64,000 nucleotides of DNA from the NCBI GenBank assembly GCA_036971475.1, contig JBAIZL010000006.1:98312728-98376727 (forward strand), given 5' to 3'. The notes under the pieces were generated by a model. That model saw nothing but the letters and a program-made list of their open reading frames with translations, was not told the origin of the DNA and searched no databases. The first letter of the stretch is position 1; each line of letters starts with the position of its first letter. Of this stretch, positions 41,401 to 53,400 are shown piece after piece. The translations under genes were made by a program, and so were the position numbers. Source of the stretch: Prosapia bicincta. Its lineage: Eukaryota; Arthropoda; Insecta; Hemiptera; Cercopidae.

Positions 41401-44400
41401 ACAATATATTAATAAAAAAGAAATTATGAAACTCAGAGAAAAACTAGAAAACAACGATTACTTAATATTAAAATCAGATAAAACAAATACTCCAGTAATA
41501 ATAGAAAATACCAAATATATCGATTCAATGACTAACTACATAAAAGAAAACAAATACGAACAAATCCCAGACCCAACTAACAAATACCTTATTACAATAA
41601 AAAACTTAATAGTCACTCACCGTAACACCCTAAACTATAACAATAAATTAAAATACCACACAAGATTATACCCATTTAAACCATGCGCACCCGTATTATC
41701 AGGGATACCTAAAATCCATAAACCAAACACACCATTTAGACCACTAATAAATTTCACAACAGCACCATCTTACATAATCGCAAAAATCCTAGACAAAATC
41801 CTAAGGTCTAAAATACACATCAACAACACATACAATATAAAAAATGGATACGAATTAATTAATAAAATAAAAACGATAAAAACAAACAGCAACACAAAAA
41901 TAATAAGTTATGACATAACTAACATGTACCCTAGTATCCCAATAGAAGAAACCATAGAAATAATAAAAAACAAACTGATACACAATAACGAAAAAAGTAA
42001 CATAATAGATAGTATCATTACGCTAACCAAACACATATGTAACCAAAATTACTTCCAATTTAACAATAAATATTATAAACAAACAACAGGTCTCCCCATG
42101 GGTTCACCCATTTCATCTGTCATGTCAGAAATATATTTACAACACTTTGAACAAATAATAATTAAACCTATAATAAACACACACAATATCTTACTATGGA
42201 CAAGATATGTAGACGATATACTTGTAATATACCAACCTACCATTCACAACGAACACCTCATAATATTAAACAAACTAAATACATACAACGAAAACATACA
42301 ATTCACCGTTGAAACAGAAATAAATAGAACAATCAACTTCCTCGACATTACTTTAAATATAAATGATAATAAAATAGAAACTACAGTATACAGGAAACCT
42401 ACTTCCAACAACACCACAATACACTACAAATCTAACCACCCCTGGACACACAAAATTAACACTTACAGTAACATGATAAATAAAGCAATAAAATACACAC
42501 AGGATAACAAACAAAAATTAAATGAAGAATTAGATAACATTACAAAAATAGCAATAGAAAATGGATACAACAAACACATTATAAAAAATATATACAATAA
42601 ATTCACAAAAAAACCTAACCTCAACACAACACTACAACCGGAACACGAAAACAATAAAAATAAAAAAATCTACCTAAAATATAAATATACCAATAACAAA
42701 ATAGAAAAAATAACGAATATATACAACAAAGAATACTACACTCCAACTTACAAACCAAACAACAAAATAATAAAATATCTTAGTAACAAAAACCACATAA
42801 CAAATTCAGAAAATCATAACCTATCAGGAATCTACAAAATCACTTGCAACAACTGTAACGCCTTTTACATAGGAAAAACATCCAGAACGTTTAAAATAAG
42901 ATTTGAAGAACATTATAGAGCATTCAAAAATAAAAATTCTAAAGTATCAAATGTTGCAGCACACCTAATTTCCCATAAACACGAAATTACAAATTGCGAA
43001 AATAACCTAACCATACTGGAAATAAATAACAACCCAATAGAACTAAACTCACTAGAAAAATACCACATTTATAAAAACATACACAACAACTTAATGAATT
43101 TACAAACAACATATACAGAAGACATACTATACAGAAACCTCATACACACAGATCAAGAAATAGTGCGCGTAACTTCTACAAACACCGGCTTCACGGACAT
43201 AGCATCCACAGCAGAGAACAATCAGTGATTCGACAATGGTCAAAGACCGAAAGGTGCCTCATCACTCAAGGTAAAATTATTGCACTTAATGGTGGATAAA
43301 ATTACTCAAAATTGGTAATTTATTAACTTCATATATATATATATATATATATATAATATGTGTGTGTGTGTTTGTGTGTGTGCGCGCGTGCGTGTACGTA
43401 AAAACATAGAACAGAAAAAGTTCTTTCTACGCTTGCGTTAGAAATCGGTAACGTGATAAAGATTCGTAGCAAATTAGACTTTTTAATAAATAATTATTCC
43501 AGTTTCGATAACACTTATGGCTAGAGAATAAGCTATTACTATAAAAATGGTTTATTAATTAATATAAGTAGTTATTCTTCCAGCACGAACAATTCCAGAG
43601 TCAACTACGAATATTACGCTTGCAAAATTACGTATTGAAAATCATATGTTCGAGACTAAGCTTCACTAGCGCTATCTGTTGTTAAAACGTTTAGACGTTT
43701 ACGAGGGTATGCCGAGGGAACGCGTCACATTTTGAAATTAAAATTTTATTTACAATAAAAGACGAATTAATTTAAGTAAAAGTCTAATTTAATAGAAAGT
43801 CCTAACTTAATAATATATTGTCGATTTTTAACCCAAAGTTTTTGAGGGTTGGGGGGCGATCGCCCCATCGCCCCCCCCCTTTATACGCGCCTGTTTTAAT
43901 ATCGGTTCTAAAACAATGTAGCTTTGTGTCCATCCAAGAGTAAAATGGCTTGAAAACTTGACAAGCCGTCTGTCATAAATCACGGGTGGGATATCTGCAT
44001 TCTTTGAGAAGTACTGCTAATTTTATGCAATTTTACAACCTGCATCCAGGTTGTTGGAATTCCTGTGAAAATTTATGCAGTAAAATTTAAAAAATTATTG
44101 TCAGGAAACAAAAACGTATGACACTAAGTTAATGTGCCTTTCTTAAAAAATTGTTTTAAAAAGTGACTGCATTAAAAGTAGTTGACAATTTTCTTTAGAG
44201 CTATTTTTCAGTTATTCTTAATTCCTTTCCTGAGTTTGCTTTCCTCAATTTCATGATACCCAAATAATTTTTCTTCAATAATAAATTGTGTTAATTTTTC
44301 TGACTTTCAATTTCACACTGGATTAGCAGCATAATGGTTTAACTCACTGGCTAAAATAAGTATGGGAATAAAATTATAATGCTTGTTGTTGTCAGAAAAT

Positions 44401-47400
44401 AATATTGAATTACTCTATTAAATTCATAATTGTTCATTGTTTTAAAGAAAAACATGATGATAGGTATATAATATATTTTATGTAAATATATTTTCTTGAT
44501 AGTTCTGATTCTTAGACATTATTCTAAATGTGTTAAACAGACCTAATTATAACAGGAAAAAAAGAAAATTAACGTATTAACATGTTTTATCTAAATACTA
44601 TTAAAATTTTTATGAGATATAATATCACATTTCCTTGTAAGCTTAAAGTAAAATGAATCTAAGCCTACAATTTACCAAACTGTTAGAAATGTCTAAGACT
44701 TATATAATCCTGTGAGATAAACAACCCTGAATTTTCAGGAAATTTATTTTTTATTGGAATACTCTGGTGTGTCTGAAACATTGGTAAGTTCTGCATCCTT
44801 CTAGATTTATTTAAACATTACTGTGTCCCTATGTTTTTGATTGCATTGCATTCTCACAACAGTGTGAAGAACCTTGAGCAGTAAATTAACTGCATTATTT
44901 TGTACACAACAGTGTGAAGAACCTTGAGCAGTAAATGAACCTCATTATGTTGTACACAACAGTGTGAAGAACCTTGAGCAGTAAATGAACCTCATTATGT
45001 TGTACACAACAGTGTGAAGAACCTTTAGCAGTAAATGAACTGCATTATGTTATACACAACAGTGTGAAGAACCTTTAGCAGTAAATGAACTGCATTATGT
45101 TGTACCCAACAGTCTAAAGAACCTTGAGCAGTAAATGAACCTCATTATGTTGTACACAACAGTGTGAAGAACCTTGAGCAGTAAATGAACTGCATTATGT
45201 TATACACAACAGTGTGAAGAACCTTTAGCAGTAAATGAACTGCATTATGTTGTACCCAACAGTCTAAAGAACCTTTAGCAGTAAATGAACCTCATTATGT
45301 TGTACACAACAGTGTGAAGAACCTTTAGCAGTAAATGAACCTCATTATGTTGTACACAACAGTGTGAAGAACCTTTAGCAGTAAATGAACTGCATTATGT
45401 TGTACCCAACAGTCTAAAGAACCTTGAGCAGTAAATGAACCTCATTATGTTGTACACAACAGTGTGAAGAACCTTTAGCAGTAAATGAACCTCATTATGT
45501 TGTACACAACAGTGTGAAGAACCTTGAGCAGTAAATGAACTGCATTATGTTATACACAACAGTGTGAAGAACCTTTAGCAGTAAATGAACTGCATTATGT
45601 TGTACCCAACAGTCTAAAGAACCTTTAGCAGTAAATGAACCTCATTATGTTGTACACAACAGTGTGAAGAACCTTTAGCAGTAAATGAACCTCGTTATGT
45701 TGTACACAACAGTGTGAAGAACCTTTAGCAGTAAATGAACTGCATTATGTTGTACACAACAGTCTAAAGAACCTTTAGCAGTAAATGAACCTCATTATGT
45801 TGTACACAACAGTGTGAAGAACCTTTAGCAGTAAATGAACCTCATTATGTTGTACACAACAGTGTGAAGAACCTTTAGCAGTAAATGAACTGCATTATGT
45901 TGTACCCAACAGTCTAAAGAACCTTTAGCAGTAAATGAACCTCATTATGTTGTACACAACAGTGTGAAGAACCTTTAGCAGTAAATGAACCTCATTATGT
46001 TGTACACAACAGTGTGAAGAACCTTTAGCAGTAAATGAACCTCATTATGTTGTACACAACAGTGTGAAGAACCTTTAGCAGTAAATGAACTGCATTATGT
46101 TGTACCCAACAGTCTAAAGAACCTTTAGCAGTAAATGAACCTCATTATGTTGTACACAACAGTGTGAAGAACCTTTAGCAGTAAATGAACCTCATTATGT
46201 TGTACACAACAGTGTGAAGAACCTTTAGCAGTAAATGAACCTCATTATGTTGTACACAACAGTGTGAAGAACCTTTAGCAGTAAATGAACTGCATTATGT
46301 TGTACCCAACAGTCTAAAGAACCTTTAGCAGTAAATGAACCTCATTATGTTGTACACAACAGTGTGAAGAACCTTTAGCAGTAAATGAACCTCATTATGT
46401 TGTACACAACAGTGTGAAGAACCTTTAGCAGTAAATGAACTGCATTATGTTGTACCCAACAGTCTAAAGAACCTTTAGCAGTAAATGAACCTCATTATGT
46501 TGTACACAACAGTGTGAAGAACCTTTAGCAGTAAATGAACCTCATTATGTTGTACACAACAGTGTGAAGAACCTTTAGCAGTAAATGAACTGCATTATGT
46601 TGTACCCAACAGTCTAAAGAACCTTGAGCAGTAAATGAACCTCATTATGTTGTACACAACAGTGTGAAGAACGTTTAGCAGTAAATGAACTGCATTATGT
46701 TGTACCCAACAGTCTAAAGAACCTTTAGCAGTAAATGAACCTCATTATGTTATACACAACAGTGTGAAGAACCTTTAGCAGTAAATGAACTGCATTATGT
46801 TGTACACAACAGTCTAAAGAACCTTGAGCAGTAAATGAACCTCATTATGTTGTACACAACAGTGTGAAGAACCTTTAGCAGTAAATGAACCTCATTATGT
46901 TGTACACAACAGTATGAAGAACCTTTAGCAGTAAATGAACCTCATTATGTTGTACACAACAGTATGAAGAACCTTGAGCAGTAAATGAACCTCATTATGT
47001 TGTACACAACAGTGTGAAGAACCTTGAGCAGTAAATGAACCTCATTATGTTGTACCCAACAGTCTAAAGAACCTTGAGCAGTAAATGAACCGCATTATGT
47101 TGTGCCCAACAGTGTGAAGAACTTTGAGCAGTAAATGAACCTCATTATGTTGTACCCAACAGTCTAAAGAACTTTGAGCAGTAAATGAACTTGTTTTGTA
47201 GAGATTAATAAACATTGTAAAGATTAAAAGAAAACCATTTAGAATTTTTTGAAAAGACATAATGTACTAGACTATCAGTTGAATAAAAACATTTTATATG
47301 AAGCTCTGAACTACATCTATATATTTGTCTATCTTATTACGGAAACTAAAATTCCAGTGAATATATATTAATTTTTTCAAATTTGTTTTACCTTTCAGAT

Positions 47401-50400
47401 TAAAAGTATGAGAATGTAATATTTTTATAACGTATATTTCCTATAGTAGTGTGATATTATCTCTATTGTTGTTATTGTTCCTAATTTTATCATTGTTTTG
47501 TAAATATTCTTGAGAAAGGTTTTGCAGTATTGCAATTACTGTTGAAGGTTAATACACGTGTCAAAGTCCTCAAGCGGCAGTTGGACGAGGCTGAAGAAGA
47601 GACAAGTAGAGAGAAAGCACAAAAACGTAAAGCACAGCGAGAACTTGAAGACATGTTGGAATCCCACGAAACCATTACTCGAGAAAACAATAATTTGAAA
47701 AATAAACTCAGGTAATGTTAGTGCTCTAATATAACAATTTAGTTTTTGGATGTATGCAGACATTTTTAATAACTTTCAGAATAAACTGTCCCAATCTATA
47801 CAACATAACCTTGTACGTTACAAATACATGTCCTCTATCTTTTATATTATTTTGCTTACCAAATATTGTTTAAAAACCTATATTATACAGTTACAATAAT
47901 TTTAAAATGTATATGTATAAATATTTTACAGTCTCTGGTCAACAATTACGCTTTAAACTTATATTAATGCGTTTTTACTGTACTATACTGTACATTGTAA
48001 AAAAGTTATAAATGTTCTAGTGTTTAGATGAGTATACCTAGTTACCTTTTAGTCTGCCCACTGGTTTTTCCTAGTCTTTAATTTCTAAGTAAATCCTTTT
48101 CTTAATTAAGGCGGGGGGGGGTTCCTCTTTTTCTTCAATGGGGTATCAACATTAGAATTTTGTTTCTGGTATTTGGTATTTTAACTTGGCCATTTATTCT
48201 TAGACAGATGTATTCTATTACTGACTGTTCCAACTTCAAGATTTCTGTTACTCTCTTCTTAGTTACTGTTCCCAATTTAGATTTCCCTGCCGAATTTATC
48301 CATTTCCTTAAACTGTCAAACTTTGAGGCTGTAGAAGACTATAATTTTTGACGAGTTATCATATATACTTCCTGTGTGGACAACTTCTGTGGTATTACGA
48401 ATCAACCATTTGCAAATCTCAATGCAATTTAATGTTTTTGTGTTTACACAGTTTTAAGGGTTTTTTTCATCCTGATTTGGAATCTCTTCAATAAACCTTT
48501 TTTTTCAGTTTTTACCCTTGCTTTGATTTTATAGTATATTTGCTTTACTGTTACTCTTGTGTTGTTTGTCTCCAATGTTTTCTGTAATTTATTTTTTGAG
48601 ATACGGTCATATATATGCCTTACTTAAATCTATATATAATAGATTTTCAAGTTTTTAACATTTTTCAACGGTCAGTGTAATGCAGAATAGATCTCAGCTG
48701 TTCACTCTACCCTGAATCCAGAATCATTACGTAGAGGATTTCATTATTTTTAAGTTTGTCTGTAGATCTTTGATTTTAAATCATAGATTTCAGTAACTAA
48801 GCTGTTCCCTGAACCCTTCCCTCCATTACATACACATTTATATATTATGGGAAAATTACTAAAGGTTAAGTAAGGTGTGTATTGTAGATTGTCATTTGAA
48901 TCTTGAATATATGTTAAAATTAAGTAAATAGTAAAATTTTTTTTCTACATTGGAGTGTCTTAATTGAATTATTTTTAAAAGTTACTGTTGAGAGAGAAAT
49001 AATATATTATTATATTGTAAATATATACCTACATGGTTTCCTAGATGGGATTTGTGATAGGTTGGTTTATTTTAATTAATATTGGAATATTTGTCTTGTA
49101 AGCAAATGAAATTATAACAAATTTTTAAATTTTAAAATCAAATCAAAACACCAAATAAATCATACTGCTATAAATGCATTCTTCTGAAGCTTCAGACTAA
49201 TTGCTTCTTTAAACTAAACTAAGTGGGAATATAAAAGAAGTGTTAATTTTCTGTAGGACAAGTCAGAATACATCCACACCGCCATTGCTAAACGTCTTGG
49301 CGGCTATAGGGTAAGTTAACGATAAAAAGCATGAAGTGAAGCTAATTTAATGTTTTGTGTTGCATAAAATTCATTAACACATTTTTGTATTAAGTTACAT
49401 ATTTTTACTATAGAAGAGGGTTTTCACATAGATATACAAGAGGGCATAGAAAGATAGGAACCCTTTTTGGAAGTTTAATCAATGTACTCAATGTGCACTT
49501 CTTTCTACATTGGGAATTTGAAAATAACACGATAAATAATGTCTGTCTTGCCAAATATACTGTGCAAGTCTATCCTGAAAATTGTGCATGACTCGAAATA
49601 AAGTGTCGGGCTGTATTGCTGCAAACTCTTCTAAGTTCGGCGAGGATTGTGTTATATCTATTGTAGACCATGCTCTTCAAATAGCCCCATAAATAAAAAA
49701 CGATTGGTCTAAGGAACAAGGTGGCCAAGCAATGTCACCAACCTGGAAATTATGTGGTCACTAAACCGATGCCTGAATGCTGCCATTAACACTTGTCCAA
49801 TGTTTGGGGTGGCACTGTCCTGTTGAAACCAGAAATTTTCAATATCAGTATCCAGTACACTGTGAATTTGTACAGTCAAAATATTTAAATCATAGTTACA
49901 TAATGGTCAGGAGTTACTATCATCCTTCAAGCCAAGACTGTACATATTTAGGCTGTGTAGAAGTTGTTCATCAATAACAGCTGAATTTTCTTGAGCCCAA
50001 ACCTACAGTTCTGCTTATAAATAATATTCGAGCTGGCTTGTGAGTGAAAGTTATAATTAAAGAATAAAAATATGGTACAACTCACAAATATACAATTTTT
50101 TATTTCATATGCGTTTCAACGACTAATTTGCCGTCATCCTCAGTGAAAATACACAAATCAAATTTGATTTGATTTGTGTATTTTCACTGAGGATGACGAC
50201 AAATTAGTCGTTGAAACGCGTATGAAATGAAAAATTGTATATTTGTGAGTTGTATCATATTTTTATTCTTTAATTACAGTTCTGCTTGTTTATGAAAATC
50301 AGTTTCATCCAGCAACAAAAAATTTGTAATGAAATCCGCTTTCTTGCAACTTCACAAAACTGTTGATACAACAAATAGTCATTAGGATTCAGTTTTCGAA

Positions 50401-53400
50401 CCATTTTCAAATTATATGGATGAAACTTGAGTATTCTCTGGACAAACTGAATACTTACAGCCACTTCCACTGCGACTTTCCATACTGTGAATATGCTCTG
50501 CATGGAAAATTTCACAACAGAATATTGCATGGCTTCGACATTTTACAGAGTACAAGCACTTCATGGGTGATACGACTGTCTCTTACCCACTGAACCAGAC
50601 TCTTCAAAATATTAAACCCATGTTAGGATTACTTGTTTTAGATGGAGTGTTTAATAAGCTGCAAGGTTAAAATAGTGCCTAAATTCACAAAAGGCCTTGA
50701 CTAAACAATCACCATGGTCCACTGTTTCATGGCTATTAAACCTCCAATGCTACTCTACAACAACCCCTTTCCATATTTCTCCTCTTTTACATTGCTGTCA
50801 TCATCACATTCAAAAGTGTCTACTTTTTGCCACCCTATATCATTGTAAAGTTTTTAAATTGAAATTGCATATAAATTTTGTTGCCTTTTTTTCCTTTATT
50901 ATGTTCAGTTGACATGATTCCGAATCAAAATAGACACTTCCAAATAAATGATGACAGTGTTGGGACACCCAAGAAAAATTTCTCTGTTAAATAACATTTT
51001 AGGTTGTGTTCATTTTGTGTTTAACTGTTTTTGAAGCATGTTACTGCGCCTGGTTTGTGTTTTAATCCATTTGGTATTAATCTTACCGAGTGTTGCAAAT
51101 TTTTATATTTGATTTTTGTATATTAAACCGAAAACAATTTTAATTATAAAACAATGGCCAGAAAATTGGAAACTGAAATTTTTTAATTGATGGTATTTAA
51201 AATACTTGAAGATGTTAAAACCTTATCCTTCATCTTTCACTGGAGCCATTAATGGGAAAGTAAATCTCATCTAGTTTTATGCCACATTCTTTAAACTTAT
51301 AAAACATCCCTTTGTCTTATTTTAGTCATGGATTAAGTATAAATTATCAAGTGCAGGTTGGGGTAAGTACAGGGTGCGGCAGTGAAACGGGAAGATTTGA
51401 AAAATGGTTGGCAGGCCTGGTAGGGAGTTTAGAGAGGGAGAGATGCGACCTTGGCCGTCAAGACAGTTGGAAATTTTAGTAACCATGTATCGTTGGATGA
51501 ACGAACAACGTGCTTTCGCTGTAAAGGCGTTTTATAAAAACAATGATAGTGCGGTTGGTGCACAACGGGCTTTCCGTCGGGAATTTCATCTGTCTCCACG
51601 CGATCCCGTACCTTCCGCAAATGCTATCAGTCTTTGGGTTAGAAATTTTGAAGCGACAGCTAGTGCTACAGGAAAACGAAGTGGCAGTGTTAAAACGGTC
51701 GTAACCCCTGAGAACGTTGATCGTGTGCGGGAAGCGTTAGTGAGAAGCATGCGAAAATCGGCAAGACGACACAGCTTAGAACTTGTGCTTAGTGATCGAT
51801 CAGTAAGAAGAATTTTGAAAAACGAACTTCATTACCATTCGTACAAAATGCAGGTAGTCCAAGCTCTCAAACCTCAAGATTTCAACAGCCGGCTACACTT
51901 TTATCAACAAATGTTAAATGTTATCGAGCAAGATGAAGAGCGAGTTCATAACATGTGGATGAGTGACGAGGCGCACTTCCACCTTAGTGGATTCGTTAAT
52001 AAACAAAATTTCCGGTATTGGTGCACAGATAACCCACACAATCATCATGAACAACCTCTCCACTCAGAAAAAGTTACTGTGTGGTGCGCTATGTCATCTC
52101 GAGGAATAATTGGACATTTTTTTTTCGAAAGTGAAAACGGTAACAGCGTGACAGTAAACTCTCAACGTTATGCGGACATGTTAGTAACTTTTGCACTACC
52201 CGCACTTGATGAATACGTGGATGAAGACACTTTGTTTCAGCAAGACGGTGCTACTAGTCATATCGCTAAAATTGCTTTAGATTTGTTGAGGCTTTCATTT
52301 CCCGGTTGTGTGATTAGCAGAAATGGTGATATCCCTTCACCAGACTTAACAGCACCTGAGTTTTTTCTTTGGGGGTACTTAAAATCGAAAGTTTATTTGG
52401 GTAACCAACTAAGAACGAGTTGAAGGAGCTCATTCAGCAAGAGATAGACAGAATTCCGTTGGATATGCTACGCACAGTTATGGCCAGCCTATGCGCTAGA
52501 CTTCGAGAATGCATAGGAAACCGAGGGAGACATCTTGCTAGCACCATTTTCAAATTTTTTAATTGTAACACTAATTTCCACTAGTGTGCAATGAAATAGC
52601 CAGGGTGTCTAGTGACAGGGAAAACCGGGAAAACCTGGAAAAGTCAGGGAATTTTAAGATTCTGGAAAATTCAGGGAAAATTTTAAAAAATCGGGAAAAT
52701 ATTTATTTTGATTAGAAACAAAACTAGTGGCCATTGCTCTCGAATATTTGGCATTGTAAGCCAGCGGTTTAGGGGCAGGGCAGTCAGGAAAGAACACTTC
52801 TTTATTTAGATGCCCATTACTTATTTGATAAGCCCATTGCTATGACTTCAGGACTTATGTCAATAAATATTAAAAGTGTCGAGTTGGTACAGCTGGGAGG
52901 TTTTAGCCTGGACAATGGCCTTGGGGTGCGCAGTGGTTCTGTTATCATATGGACAGGTGGGGATAACAGATAACTCAGTCTGTTTCTGACCACACAGAAC
53001 GCTGTGTAAACATTCGTAGCCAGCTATTTGTCTAGACTCGTGATAGTATGTGTTTTATTTGACGGTGATTATTTGTACACTGTTTATTTCAACATGGAAG
53101 GTTCCAGTTTTCATTGCCGTAGCGGGCAAGCGCGTCATGCAGATGTCGTCATTACCTTCCCTCCTTCCTTAGGATAAATATAAACTAAAAGATGAAGTGA
53201 CTGAAGCAGAGATTATATGGTGCGTGAATTTAGTAATGCAACACTTCTTTACGCAATGCAGAAGGTAGTGTGTGCCTCTTTCCAAGGATGTTCCCTGATA
53301 GCACCATTGCACAGAACATGAGATTGGGGAAAGATAAAATTTCCTATAGTGTTGTAATCGGTTTATCAAATTATATTAAAGACCTGTTACTGATATCATT

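Larger units (their letters stand above)
38527..43333. mobile_element. Giant palindrome: two head-to-head Penelope-like elements
   Basis: Two arms of about 2.4 kb (38527-40925 and 40935-43333) are exact reverse complements around a 9-bp spacer (40926-40934). No length difference was found: the symmetry axis 40930 predicts both outer ends to the base. I noticed one base difference (38864 versus 42996). Each arm holds a complete RT plus GIY-YIG ORF pointing outward, and a hammerhead-like fold at its outer end. On the left only, 47 extra bases (38481-38527) separate the arm from the AT tract, resembling the one-sided tail known in Penelope insertions. Confidence 0.9.
38389..43893. mobile_element. 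CAGG-ended, G-run transposon hosting the Penelope palindrome
   Basis: Left end CAGGCGCGTATCCAGCGACT followed by a G run and CGATCG; right end reversed CAGGCGCGTATAAAG followed by a G run and CGAT. Both borders carry TTTTA (38384-38388, 43894-43898), a 5-bp duplication. Terminal CAGG with poly-G is common in hAT-like non-autonomous elements, though most hATs make 8-bp duplications. Excluding the Penelope insertion the element is under 700 bp and has no transposase. It must predate the insertion at its (AT)n tract. Confidence 0.55.
38119..47547 (+). other. zip: zip intron (9.4 kb) with palindrome and minisatellite
   Basis: Besides the elements listed, 43894-44855 and 47191-47547 are AT-rich and featureless, and 43346-43384 holds GT/GC microsatellite next to the palindrome. 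Confidence 0.6.
50017..50274. mobile_element. Palindromic mini Penelope-like insertion with inverted hammerheads
   Basis: Flanked by a 13-bp direct duplication TACAGTTCTGCTT (50004-50016 and 50275-50287), which restores the interrupted transposase reading. It consists of a one-sided 38-nt tail (50017-50054) followed by two inverted arms of about 108 bp with only about four mismatches, meeting near 50163. Each arm carries a hammerhead-like motif. Variable 10-15 bp duplications, inverted terminal repeats, a short extension on one side and hammerhead motifs are together the known hallmarks of Penelope-like elements. It has no ORF, so it must be non-autonomous. Confidence 0.75.
49440..50600 (-). 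pseudogene. Decayed IS630/mariner-type transposase, split by a palindrome
   Basis: On the minus strand: helix-turn-helix-like [20 protein letters not shown], then [20 protein letters not shown] and [11 protein letters not shown]. After the 258-bp insertion it resumes with [18 protein letters not shown] and the second catalytic-type block [17 protein letters not shown]. Then come broken remnants of the DFFLWG region ([10 protein letters not shown]). This is the same broad family as the element at 51370 but far older. No terminal repeats identified. Confidence 0.55.

Noticed and set aside
38527..43333. Palindrome purely as an assembly artefact
   Set aside because: Not fully excluded, but the one-sided 47-nt tail, an internal base difference and the 9-bp spacer argue for a real structure.
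44856..47190. CRISPR-like array
   Set aside because: Units are head-to-tail 50-bp repeats with no unique spacers, in a eukaryotic intron. It is a minisatellite.
47527..47547. Upstream acceptor TTTTGCAG for the exon at 47548
   Set aside because: Adds 20 nt, breaks the frame and meets a TGA; homology supports 47548.
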